Part shown: one piece after another, positions 11,080 to 22,159 of the stretch
How the letters are laid out: the number at the start of each line of letters is the position of its first letter
Numbering within the stretch: the first letter of the stretch is position 1
Assembly: GCA_026120185.1 (NCBI GenBank)
Contig: JANUWF010002362.1
Location: 992,001-1,056,000 of the forward strand
DNA: 64,000 nt
DNA from: Voacanga thouarsii
Taxonomy: Eukaryota; Streptophyta; Magnoliopsida; Gentianales; Apocynaceae
Direction: 5' to 3'
The notes under the pieces: model-generated
What the model saw: only the letters and a program-made list of their open reading frames with translations
Told to the model about the DNA's origin: nothing
The model's database searches: none
Position numbers and translations under genes: made by a program

Positions 11080-11831
11080 TGATATGAGCTCGAGGGCACC
11101 AAAATTTGGAAATTAGAATCCAGTACAAAGACTTAAGAATTGGTCACCCAATTCTATACCAAAATGCCTATAAAGTAAGAACTCTAAGTGAATGAACAAC
11201 TAGAACCCAAATTCTAATAAGATTTGGCCAACATTATTAATACCCAAATAGCATTGAATCTATAAAGAATTCAAGAAAAAATGGGATGAAGAAAAGTAGG
11301 CACCCTTCTAGGTTTCCTAACAAGAAAACTAAGTAAGAATAAATCCACCCAATACCCAAGATGAAGAAACAAGTTGGATTAACCCAAGGATTTTATAACT
11401 TTAAACAAATGTGGGTTTAATTCCTTTGCTTGGTCTTGAAATGAAGAACTAAGAAGGAATTATCCTCTCCAAGAGTTCAACACTCTATTCTTTCTTTGAA
11501 ATTTGAAATATGAAAAACCAATACAGAAGAGGCTATAATGGGGTATTTATAGGCCCAAAGCTGCCATAACTAGTTAACAAATAAGCAAAGAAATTTGATG
11601 GCCTTAATGCAAGTTTTTAAGCCCTATTACATCCTTAAAAATAGGTTAAAACATAATAAAAATTGTGAAAATTAAATTACAAATGAAAAGGCTGAAAATA
11701 AAAAAAATAGCCAAAATTACAGGACGAACCTGTCTGGACGTAGTGCCGGGTCCAAGGACTACACCCGGCACCAGGTGTAATATGCCTAGTGACTATTTGT
11801 CGCCAAATTAGGGTTGGCACCAGGTCCTTCA
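11080..11831 (-). repeat. NA1 5' LTR, left piece
   Basis: It starts TGATATGAGC and aligns with 6501-7240 of the other NA1 LTR. It is cut at CTTCA (11827-11831) by COP-1; the rest is at 34736-35138. Confidence 0.85.
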
Positions 11832-12149
11832 TGATGCAATTTCTATATCACAATAACAATTACTGTGGCGGATACTAAGAAATCCAAGCCCCATGATCAC
11901 AAGCATGTGATTTAAAACAGGTTTAACAAGTAATAAAGGTAACAATTTTACCTTTTATTTGAACATCTGAAAACAAAAGTTTTTCCTTCTTGTCTGACGA
12001 TTGTGACGTGATCTAACAATTCCCTTGATGCCAATAGATCACAAACAGGTTGATTGTCGTGCCTCTGTGATCACAGTACGTAATCTTCTGTGCTAGCAGA
12101 AGAAAATCAAGTGGCTAGGGTTTATTGTTTTTCTAGTTTGCAAAAGAAC

Positions 12150-12206
<57 letters not shown>

Positions 12207-13340
12207 AAGGGTTTTTGGAGTATGTTGTTTGCTGTGAAAATCTCATCCAATTAGGTATCGTGTATATATCTCACATATATCATGAAAGCCTACTGAAAAC
12301 ACTGCATCTGAGAATTCTAAAACAATTAGAATTCTCTAATTGTAATTAGAACCATGTTCTCACAATTATAATTTGGCCCATAAGTTATAACTAATTATAA
12401 TTTGGCTACAACAGGTTCTCTTTCTCGCAATTAACCCCACTATGTTATCAAATAACATTTTAAGTATATAATCATCTATTATGTGTGACCTATTAGGTTT
12501 CCCAGTTAATTGGTAGCGAACATGAATTAATTCAAATGTCTTTGAGATTAATAATCCATAATTAATTCTAATTAGGATTGGTTTATTAATTCATCAATTA
12601 ATAAACTCATATTCCGCAGATCATGAGCGGTGTCTAGCAACACATCATGACCACCTAAGAGTCCAGGAAGCCACGTGGCTTAATATGAACCCTTCAATAA
12701 CAAACTATAGTGCAATTAACTCCTTTCACCATACAATATCTCATTCAGTTTGGAGTACAGAATTAATGCCAACTCCCTCCAGAATATATATATATATATA
12801 TATTTATATATTTATATATATATATATATATTAATTCTGGCCTGAATATAATAGTACTTGTACCAGGAACCCACTACTCTAGATATGTATCAATTGGAAC
12901 TGTTTCCAATACACAATTACCTTGGCCAAGGACTTCTCGAGTAGTAATTCCTACAAGTGACCGTGATATATTCGCCCCCTACTATTAGGAATTGTGAATC
13001 TTTTATTGACCCTCTCAACTACTTTCGTTTACCTCATAATGTACCCAATATCCATCCCATAGGCGACCCTTAATCTAGCTCCAGAGATTGGAATCAAAGC
13101 ACAATACTCAACAAACAAGGTACCTTGGAGATTTCAAGTCTAAGGATACTTGCACGTTTGCTATATTGAGATTATATCACTGGCACTAAATAGTTATCCA
13201 TGTGATTATCTCATAGCTAGGTCATCCAATGTACTTGTTCTATTAACAAGCATCCACTTATTAACTTTGAGTATCTCAATACTCACGGGTATGAGAAACA
13301 CTGCATGATCAAATTAGGAAGTCTAACACATGCTAGTCTT
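11832..13340 (-). repeat. COP-1 3' LTR, first piece
   Basis: It matches 32921-34482 of the other COP-1 LTR. It includes a (GA)n run (12151-12201) and a (TA)n run (12783-12831), both at corresponding places in the partner (33291-33343 and 33951-33974). It is cut at 13340 by COP-2. Confidence 0.9.
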
Positions 13341-15471
13341 TGTTGGGAATATGCCTTCTTAGACTAGTTTTCTGATGAAAATATCGAATATGTTAATAAA
13401 AGAATTTATTTGTCAGAAATCATTTGTGAAATTATTTTCTTTATTTGTGTACATTTTCGTTTGGAACAAACCCATTGTGTTTGAATAAGTGATCCATGTG
13501 AATGGAGGTCTTTTACAATAAGGTATGGATCATGGGTTATTTAAACACATAAACAGTTGTTCTTAACTGATTGATGAGAATGAGAATTTCTTCATGTTTA
13601 GGTTATTATGTTATGAATTCCAAGTGGGGAATGACTTTACCTTTAGCCAGTGAGTAGTCCATTCACTTCATGACATAAGCGTATTTCGAATACGTAGAAT
13701 AGGACCTGTAGTAGTGGTTTCTAAAAGTACTATATAGTAGAAACCTAGACTACTACCACTACAATGTGGACTAGTACTTTATGACTTGAGTATGAGTTGG
13801 TGGTCTGGCGAAATTGGAAGCATATGCTTTGATATTCTATAGTTGAGGTTTTATCGAATGGCCAATATACTTGTATGTTGGGTATATGTGACTAGTTAGT
13901 TAAGACAGACTTGTACAAGATAATTTCTACATAATATCGCCCCTTGTGGTTGTCCGAATGATCTAAATATCCAGGGCCCTGGGAAATGTGACTTGGATGT
14001 TTACTTTAGGGTAGCTCCCTTGGAAAGCGGAAACACTCCAGGAAGTCGTGGATCATTGGACTAGAAGCCTAAGGATGGTGATATCTTTTAGAGAGGTGTT
14101 AGTACACTTCTTCCTCTCTAAATGTACGGTGATGTGTAGAGGGGTATTTTAGTCATTTCACTTGTAGGTCGAAGACTCTGCTAATGCAGCATTATCCTTG
14201 GGGTCAATATTTCCTTATGGTGATATTAAGAAATATTTAAAATTTAAAATACATCTATTTATATTGTAGGGATATTTCGGTCATTTTAGTAGCCAAGGCG
14301 ATGTGTCTTTTTGGTCCTCGAAATAGCCCATAAGTCCTAATTAATTTTTGGGTTAAGAAAATGATCTCAGTTGAGAGAGTTTTATTTTATTCGGGAAGTC
14401 TAATTTATTATTAGACTGGAATAAAATAAATGGAGAAAAATTTATTATCTGGTTTAATGGGTTAATTAATTATTCAGGACCTGGGTCCAGTTTGAATAAT
14501 TAGAAAATTAACCAGGACTTAAACTAGAGGAAAATAATTATTACTTAATTATTTATTGGTTATTTATTTAATTAAATCCCAAGAAATAAATAATTAAAGT
14601 TTAATTATTTTTTGGTTCATTTGGGTTCATTAATTATTTATTGGATTATTTATTTAATCCCAAGGAAAATAATTAATGTTTATTATTTTGGACTTTTCGG
14701 GTCCAAAAAAAATAATAAATATTATTTTGGCCCAATAGCCTGGACCATAGGATTTTTCCGAACACAGTTTAGAAGAGTTTAGGGTGAAGTCAAAATTTAT
14801 TTTGTAAATAATATTCGGGTATTAAATCCCGGGAATATTATTTTTATCAAAATAATTATTTTTGGTTTTATGACTCTTGGCTTTCTGTGTGAAAAAATAA
14901 AATAAAATAACATAAAAAAATAAATAAAAATATCTCTCGGCTTCTCATGTGACGTTTGGTTATCTGGCTTTTGGCTTTTGATTTTTGATATCATAAGAAG
15001 CCAAGCCAGAAGAGTTAACCGTGAGAGGCTGTTTGCTTTCCTGGCTTTTGGTTTTCTGGCTTCTGGGTTTGATTCATGAAGCCACTACTATAAATATCAA
15101 CCGAGAGGTGAAGGAAAGCAAGACATCTGAGTGATCATTTCTACTTCCAAAATGAGTGCTCACCAACGGATAATTAGGTGTGGTGATATTCCGTGAGCCG
15201 AAAAGCTATCATGCACCGGAGTATTCATTTTCACTGGAGGAAGAATTCATGGATGCAGTGCATTGGACAGTGGAAGGTTCACTGGAGTTCATCCATGGAT
15301 GATGAAGGAGCTGTTTGTCAAGGTTTAAAGCTTTCTTCAATATTCTTCAAGTTTTAAAGGCTCCAACAGGTATGTTTCAAGCCCACCATGATGCTCTCAT
15401 ACTCTGATATTATGTTCTTGTTCTCTATTTTCGTCTACTGCACATGCTCTGTAAATTTTCAAATTCCTTCA
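13341..15471 (+). repeat. COP-2 5' LTR
   Basis: It runs TG...CA, with the end placed two bases before the primer site. The AT-rich segment 14400-14740 repeats AATTAATTATT-like words. A TATA box (TATAAATA) lies at 15089-15096. Confidence 0.8.
15089..15096 (+). promoter_or_regulatory. COP-2 LTR TATA box
   Basis: TATAAATA lies about 380 bp before the LTR end, a usual place for the copia U3 promoter. Confidence 0.6.
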
Positions 15472-15473
15472 AG

Positions 15474-15485
15474 TGGTATCAGAGC
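15474..15485 (+). promoter_or_regulatory. COP-2 primer binding site (tRNA-Met type)
   Basis: An exact TGGTATCAGAGC follows the LTR end CA by two bases. Confidence 0.9.
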
Positions 15486-15964
15486 ATGAATTTGATTGAC
15501 TTAGGGAGCATATTTGTTAATAAAAATGGAGAAGAAAATCGTTTGGAACTTAAATATGTGATCCATCGCTGTTTATGGTATGGGACATGGTTTCTGCAAT
15601 TTTTACGAACTCTCTGTAATTTTTTGCTTTGATGAGTTTGGATCGTGTAAATCCAATTTAAATGGGTATAGGTAGTTGTTGTTTTGGTTTGGATGACTTT
15701 TTGTAATGAAAAATGTCCAAAGAAGCAAAAGAAAGCGATTTGTAGAAGAAATCGCAGAGAAACTAGATGCAGAATACATTCTGGAGAAGAAGAACTATTC
15801 ATAAGCTGTTGGAGCCGAGCCGAGCCGCCGCCGAGCTGATTGCCTGTTTGAGAGAGGAGCCGTCCGGCTTGCTGTGCTGGAGCTGAGCCAATTCCTAAAG
15901 AATTTGAGCCGAATTCAATTTGAAAGTTGCAATTCAATTGCAACTTCTATTCGGGTTCATGCGC
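15486..15964 (+). other. COP-2 leader remnant, no gene
   Basis: This is the sequence expected between primer site and gag. No Gag motif is visible. A GC-rich stretch of GAGCC repeats (about 15813-15830) stands out from the AT-rich surroundings. Confidence 0.6.
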
Positions 15965-16189
15965 GACTAGGGACTATTTAGGTACTAACACTATACAATG
16001 TAGTAGGAATCTCATATCATGATCTCAATTATGATTTTCTTAACACAGTGTTGTACTAGGGACTTTATCTAATAGTTATTTTACACAAAAGTAAACAAAA
16101 TATACTGTAAGATAAATAATGCATTTTATTAAAATAAAATGTGTCATATACAATAGATAAATGATTATCTCTAGGGCATAACACTAACA
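15965..16189 (-). repeat. COP-1 3' LTR, second piece
   Basis: It matches 34518-34730 of the other LTR and ends AACACTAACA. Confidence 0.9.
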
Positions 16190-16205
16190 AACTCCCACTT
16201 GCACT
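16190..16205 (-). promoter_or_regulatory. COP-1 polypurine tract
   Basis: The minus strand reads AGTGCAAGTGGGAGTT directly before TGTTAGTG, the LTR start. Confidence 0.85.
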
Positions 16206-17800
16206 GGAGCTAATCATTCATGTATCTAATACAGAATGACTCAACATGCGTATTATGCTTCTTTTGGGATAGTACTTTTGTAAGTGGGTCAGCTATGTTC
16301 TCATCCGTGGGAACTCCCTCTACCTTTACATCATTCCTATCTATGATCTCTCGGATTAGATGATAGTGTCGCAGTACGTGTTTAGATCGTTGGTGAAACC
16401 GTGGCTCCTTTGCTTGTGCAATCTCTCTATTGTTGTCATAATACAGAGATATTGGACCAACAACACTAGGAACCACACTCAGTTCCGTCATGAACTTCTT
16501 GATCCAAACGGCCTCTTTAGCTACTTCAGAAGCGGCTATGTACTCAGCTTCTGTTATAGAGTTGGCAATAGTCTCTTGTTTGGAACTCTTCCAACTTATT
16601 GCCCCTCCGCACAATGTAAACACGTAGCTAGATTGTGATTTGAAATAATCTTTGTCAGATTGAAAACTAGCATCAGTATACCCGTTTATTTTCAAATCAC
16701 CTTCTCTATATACTAAGATCACATCCTTAGTCTTTCGTAAGTACTTAAGGATGTTCTTTACAACCGCCCAATGACCCTCGCCAGGGTCAGATTGGTATCT
16801 GCTCGTCAAACTGAGAGAACAAGATACATCGAGCCTTGTATATATTATAGTGTACATGATAGATCTAACTGCCGAAACATATGGAATCTTACACATGTGA
16901 TCCCTTTCAACTTGTGTCTTGAGAGATATCGACTTTGAAAAGCTTACACCATGTGATATGGGTAAGAATCTCTTTTCGGATTGATCGATGTTAAACCTCT
17001 TTAGCACTTTATCTATATATGTAGACTGTGAAAAACCTAGAAACCTTTTAGATCTATCTCTATAGATCTTTATTCCAAGAATATAGGTTGCTTCACCAAG
17101 GTCTTTCATGGAGAATTGTTTGGACAACTAAACTTTAATCGTTTGCAAGACAGGTATATTATTTCCTATTAGTAATATGTCATCTATATAAAGCAATAAG
17201 AAAACGATTGCACTCCCACTGACCTTCTTGTATACACAAGGCTCATCCACATTTTGAATGAAAGCAAACTCTTTAATTATTTCATCAAAACGGATGTTCT
17301 AACTCCTGGAAGCTTGCTTAAGTCTTTAAATAGACCTTTGCAGTTTATACACCTTTGTGTTATCATTGGATGTGAAACCCTCAGGTTGTGTCATATACAC
17401 TTCCTCAGTCAGATTTTCATTTAGGAAAGCTGTTTTCACATCCATTTGCCAAATCTCATAATCATAATGAGTAGCAATGACTAGGAGTATCCTGATGGAT
17501 TTTAACATGGCTACTGGCGAGAAGGTTTCATCATAGTAATACCATGTTGTTGACGATAACCCTTCGCCACTAGTCGTGCTTTATAGGTAACTACGTTACC
17601 ATCCATGTCCGTTTTCTTCTTGAAAACCCATTTGCACCTAATAGGTTTAATTCCTTTAGGTGGATCAACCAAATTCCATACTTGGTTGTCGTACATGGAA
17701 TTCATCTCTGACTTCATAGCCTCAAGCCATTTGCCAGATTCTAAACTGTTCAAAACATTCTTGTAGGTAGTAGGCTTATCTTCATCAATAAGCAATACAT
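16206..17800 (-). pseudogene. pol: COP-1 reverse transcriptase and RNase H
   Basis: A continuous 305-codon frame (16210-17127) carries the RT C-terminus (MSKQFSMKDLGEATYILGIK) and RNase H (GYTDASFQSD; SITEAEYIAASEVAKEAVW; ENIADPLTK). Upstream pieces in shifted frames give the RT N-terminus: KWVFKKKTDMDG and KARLVAKGY (17511-17795), then WQMDVKTAFLNE and YMTQPEGF (17326-17508). The YVDD palm region near 17140-17330 is broken by stops and frameshifts. The order on the minus strand is that of Ty1/copia pol. Confidence 0.85.
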
Positions 17801-18957
17801 CATTGCGGTCACTAATGTGAAATCCATATCACTCAGGTGCCATACATATCCTACTAGACTTACGAGGTTTTTGTGTAGTAGAAGGTTCATCTATTCTCTC
17901 AATAGATATGGGATCAAACGGTTGATCTTTGTTTTTTTTTTATCTTCATCAACTTCACTAAGTTCAATTTTACTTCCACTGTCCCATTTAAGCATGTGCT
18001 CCTTCTCTAAGAAGATTGCATGCTTCGAAACAGACACTTTGCTTTTAGAGGGTAGGTAGAAGTAATATTCGAAAGATTCTTTTAGATATCCCACAAACAA
18101 AGACTTGTAAGATTTATTGTTAAGTTTGTCTTACTGTGGCCTTTTAACAAATGCAGGACAACCCCATACTTGCAAGTAAGATAACTTTGGTTTCTTACCA
18201 AAGAACATCTCAAATGGGGTAGAATCAACCGATTTTGTCGAAACTCTATTTAGTATATATAAACAAAAGTCTCTAGTGCATACTCTCAAAACGATTTTGG
18301 TAGGTGTATACAAGTCATCATGGTCCGTATCATGTCTAGAAGGGTTCGATTCCTTCTCTTAGATACACCGTTATGTTGAGGTGTATGTGGTGGAGTCCAT
18401 TGAGATAATATCCTATTATCTCTAAGATAACTCTGAAACTCTTGGCTCAAGTATTTTCCTCCTCAATAAGATCTTAGAGTCTTAATACTTTTGCCAAGTT
18501 ATTTCTCTATTTCATTCTTGAAGTCTTTGAATTTATCAAAGGCCTCAAATTTGTATTTCATTAAATACAAATACCCATATCGTGAGAAATCATCGATAAA
18601 GGTTATGAAATAGTTGTAACCTCCTCTTGCTTGTATTGATATTAGGCCACATACATTAGAATATATAAGTTCTAATAACTCCTTGGCACATTCTCCTTTT
18701 CCTGAAAAAGGAGTTTTAGCCATTTTACCTAGTAAACAAGACTCGCATGTGCTATATGATTCATAACCAAATTACCCTAAGTCACAAAGCTTGTGTAACT
18801 TAGAAACACAATTTTTGTTTACATGGCCCAAACAACAATGCAATAAGTAAGAGGTGTTAGAGTTATCTTTTTTAGGTTTCTTATTGTTTATATTGAGAAT
18901 TGGATTATCCAAGTCTAGAACGTATAAACCATTAACTAGAGTTGCTGAACCATAATG
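17801..18957 (-). pseudogene. pol: COP-1 integrase (C-terminal part, interrupted)
   Basis: Pieces in order on the minus strand: pre-integrase CLLGKMAKTPF, the integrase core YFITFIDDFSRYGY (18499-18723), the PQHNGVSKRRNRT region (about 18340-18385), the STPFEMFFGKKP and WGCPAFV segments (18131-18313), and the acidic linker to RT. The residue matching the third catalytic acid is Lys (GVSKRRN, codon at 18358-18360) where Glu is expected. The gene is cut at 18957 by SIRE-B and continues as protease and gag at 29746. Confidence 0.85.
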
Positions 18958-19508
18958 AATATTGTTAGCCCTAAGGGCGTTCTTCTATGCTTTGACTTAT
19001 GACAAATATTGATATGGACTAACTTGTTTATTTATTGAGATATGACGTGTTTGACCCTTATTCTTCAAAAGCCTGAAGATAAGATTAATTGGCAACTCCT
19101 TCATCACTGAAATCAAGAATTGAAGATCAAATGAGAAGATTATAGTATGTGGAGTTTCACATCAAGGAGTTATTTACGAAGAATGTTAGACTAGGAAATG
19201 TTATTAAGGTATATCTATTAATTCCTATGTCTTATTATCTCTTGATTCATCTAACTTTACCTTGAAGCTTCAAAGGAGATGTTTTCAAAGTTTTTGAATC
19301 ACAGAATTTTGGATGGAACAGTTTGAATCCAAAAGGTTCATCCAAAATCCAGTAAACTGTGTTGAAAAATTTCTGACTGGTTAGCGCCATTTTGGACTTA
19401 CCTTTTGGATGCATCTTCATCCAAAACCCAAGTCAAAATACACGGATGAGTTTAAACAGAAAATTTATAGCCATTTCTTTATGACCGTTGGCACTTCACT
19501 TTTTGGTT

Positions 19509-19517
19509 CTATAAATA
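19509..19517 (+). promoter_or_regulatory. SIRE-B LTR TATA box
   Basis: TATAAATAG lies about 220 bp upstream of the hairpin array, so the array should be in the transcribed leader. The partner LTR has TATAAATAA at the same place. Confidence 0.65.
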
Positions 19518-19731
19518 GCCCTTAAAGCAAGATTAGATACAAGATTTTTGAAATATTCATCTTAGAAACACTATTGTTCAATATTTTTCAAAAATCTCCT
19601 TTTATCTAGCTTCAAAGTGAGTTCATTGTGTATCAAAGATAAAAGTATTTGTGCTTTATATCCGAGTGAACATCTGCTCAAGTAAGTGAGCCCTTTACTG
19701 TTCTATTGATATTTAAATCTCTGTTGTAGTG

Positions 19732-19922
19732 CAAGGTTGTGGTGTAAAACTCATAGGGGTGATCTTTGTGTCAGTTTATGTTCAAGGTTGTATGGTAAAA
19801 CCCATTGGGGTGATCCTTGTTTTGTGTTCGTGTCAAGGTTGTGGAGTAAAACCTAGTGAGGTGATCCTTGATGTGTTTGCGTGATTGAGAGGTTGTGGAA
19901 AACCTAGTGTGGTGATCCTTTC
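19732..19922 (+). promoter_or_regulatory. SIRE-B tandem leader hairpins (four units, 5' LTR)
   Basis: Units of 36-37 bp lie at 19732-19768, 19783-19819, 19834-19870 and 19887-19922, each built as outer arm, GTAAAACC-like core, short loop, GGTGAT, outer arm. Outer arms are CAAGG/CTTTG, CAAGG/CCTTG, CAAGG/CCTTG and GAGAGG/CCTTTC. The array lies downstream of the TATA box. The pattern repeats in the other LTR and in SIRE-A. Confidence 0.55.
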
Positions 19923-20253
19923 TTGTATATGATATGGTTTCAATAAGTGAGGTTAATGAAATATGGTTGAAAATCCCTAAGTGTAGGCTTAAGGTAGTGG
20001 ACGTAGATCATTGTTGGTCGAACCACTATACATCTCTTGTCTCATTGTATTCAGTTGTTCATGTACTGTTTTTTATGTTCTTTCATTATCAAAATCTGGA
20101 TATACATCTATGAGTGCTTAGATAACTTTCTAGGCTTCTATAAAGTCTATCTAAGCATCTTGGTAATCATCATTATTAAGCTTTTTAGATAAAACAGAAA
20201 AATTATTTTTACTTGCTAAAAACCTTATTCATCCCCCATCTAAGGTTTTTCAT

Positions 20254-20266
20254 TTGGTATCAGTGT
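20254..20266 (+). promoter_or_regulatory. SIRE-B primer binding site (mutated)
   Basis: TTGGTATCAGTGT follows the LTR. The canonical TGGTATCAGAGC is altered in its last bases. Confidence 0.8.
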
Positions 20267-20312
20267 TTGGTCTACATACTCTTAGTTTAACAACTTTGCA
20301 GAAAAGATCTTA

Positions 20313-22072
20313 ATGGCAGGCTCATCTTCTCTTCTATATGTTGAAGGGTCTTCAACAAATCGTCCTCCTTTGTTTAATGGAAGCAACTATACTTTCTGGA
20401 AAAACAGAATGAAAATTTATGTGTGTTCTATTAACTTCGAGTCATGGAGTTTAATAGAGAATGGTCCTTTTAATCCATCAAAGATGATTGATGGCATAAA
20501 AATAACTAAACAGAATGATGAGTATAATGTGGAAAACAATGCGAAAATGACTCTAAATTTTCAAGCTATAAACATTTTGTGTAGTGCACTAGATGCGACT
20601 GAATACAACCGTATTAGTTGTTGTGATTTAGCCCATGATATGTGGAGATTACTTGAAGTCACCCATGAGGGGACTAACCAAGTCAAAGAATCAAAATTGG
20701 GGCTTCTAATTCATGACTATGAATTATTTACTATGAGGCCAAATGAAAGCACCATTGATATGTTCACAAGATTTACTAATATCTCAAATGGTCTTAAAGC
20801 TTAGAGAAGGTTTATTCTCTTGAAGAACAAAACCAAAAAATTCTAGATGCTTTACCAAAAAGCTGGTAGCCTAAAACTCTTATTGTAGAAGAATCCAAGG
20901 ATTTAAAATTCTTACCCACTGAGGAGTTGATCGGATCTCTTCTTACTCATGAGATGAAGCTTAAAATATCTCATGAATCTGATGCAGAAAAGGGATTGCT
21001 CTAAAGGCTGAAAATGAAGATGGAGAAACAAGCCTTTCGGAAAGCAGTGAAGGCATGGAAATGGACAATGATGATTTGGCAATGATAGCAAAGAGATTCT
21101 AAAGGATGTTCAACAAAGGAAACTACAAACAAGGAAGGAAGCTTATAAGAAAGAAAGGACAAACCCCTAACTTCAAACCTTAATGTTTTGAATGTAAAAG
21201 CATGGATCATTTCATTGCGAACTGTCCGATTGCAAAAGGTAAGGAAGGAAAAACGTTTAAAAAGAAAAAATATCTGAAGGCAAAGACAGGCAAAGGATTG
21301 ATCGGAGCTTAGGACTTAAATGAAATTAAGTTTGAAGATGGGGAATCTAAAGAAGAAACTGCCAACATTTGCTTCACGGAATTGGAAAATGAGGTAAACC
21401 TTTTAACATCAGAACGCATCTCTAATTCACTTATATCTATGAATGAAAAGCATGTTGATCCTAATGAGCTGTTATGTGATATGTTTTATGAATTAAAAAA
21501 ATTGTCCAGAAAAAAATAAAGAATTGAAATTGAAAAATAAATGTCTTGGGAAAGAAAATGAAGCCTTGCTGAAAAACTATAAAATGTCTCTTGAAAAACA
21601 TATGTATGCTATAATTGAGAAAGATGTGATCATGACTGTCTTGCACAATGCATCTCTAGAAAATAAAAACTTGTGTGATAAAATTCAAACTCTTGAATGC
21701 ATGGTTAGCACCTTTGATGATATGAAAATTAGAGTAAATGATCTTACCAATTGCATTGAAAAATTCACAAATGGTAAAAGTAATCTGGAAAAGTTACTTG
21801 TAATTCATCATCAAATTGGTAACCGAAGTGGGTTAAGATATAGACATGAGGATAAAGACAAAATTTGCAAGCTCGGATTTATTTTAGCGGGAAATCAAAG
21901 TGGCTTAGGATATGAACATAAGAATAAAAATAAAAAGAAAAAGTATCAATATGTTAAACCTGCTTCTTCTCACAGCACATACAAAGCATGCACATACTGT
22001 GAAAAATCGGGACATATTGTTTCAAGATGCCTTATCAAAAGAAAAGTTGAAAATAGTAAAGTTACATTCTAA
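20313..22072 (+). pseudogene. gag: SIRE-B gag
   Basis: It starts MAGSSSLLYVEGSSTNRPP, with the copia Gag motif LFNGSNYTFWKNRM. The first frame runs 163 codons to a TAG at 20802, and a frame shift continues as LEKVYSLEEQNQ. Two zinc knuckles are intact: CFECKSMDHFIANC (about 21189-21230) and CTYCEKSGHIVSRC (about 21989-22030), with a coiled-coil, Lys/Glu-rich spacer between them (21524-21780). Several stops break it. Gag forms the virus-like particle and the knuckles bind RNA. The large, two-knuckle Gag fits the Sirevirus lineage. Confidence 0.88.
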
Positions 22073-22159
22073 AAAATCAAAGAAAATGTTACTAACCTTC
22101 ATGGACCCAAGAAAGTGTAGGTACCAAAAATCATCCCTTCTTCTCATGTATAGGCACGG

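Larger units (their letters stand above)
13341..15964 (+). mobile_element. COP-2, truncated Ty1/copia element (LTR plus leader only)
   Basis: A 2.1-kb LTR beginning TGTTGGGAATATGCC is followed by a primer site and about 480 bp of leader, then the sequence returns abruptly to the COP-1 LTR. Comparison with the intact COP-1 LTR shows that 35 bp (34483-34517) are missing at the right junction and there is no target duplication, so gag, pol, the 3' LTR and part of the target were lost together. The LTR start is homologous, on the minus strand, to COP-3. Confidence 0.8.
18963..20252 (+). repeat. SIRE-B 5' LTR
   Basis: This is 1290 bp, TGTTAGCCCTAAGGG...AAGGTTTTTCA. A TATA box lies at 19509-19517 and four tandem hairpin units at 19732-19922. 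Confidence 0.92.

Noticed and set aside
15479..15943. 154-codon minus-strand frame in the COP-2 leader
   Set aside because: It is antisense to the leader, spans the primer site region and has no recognisable domain.
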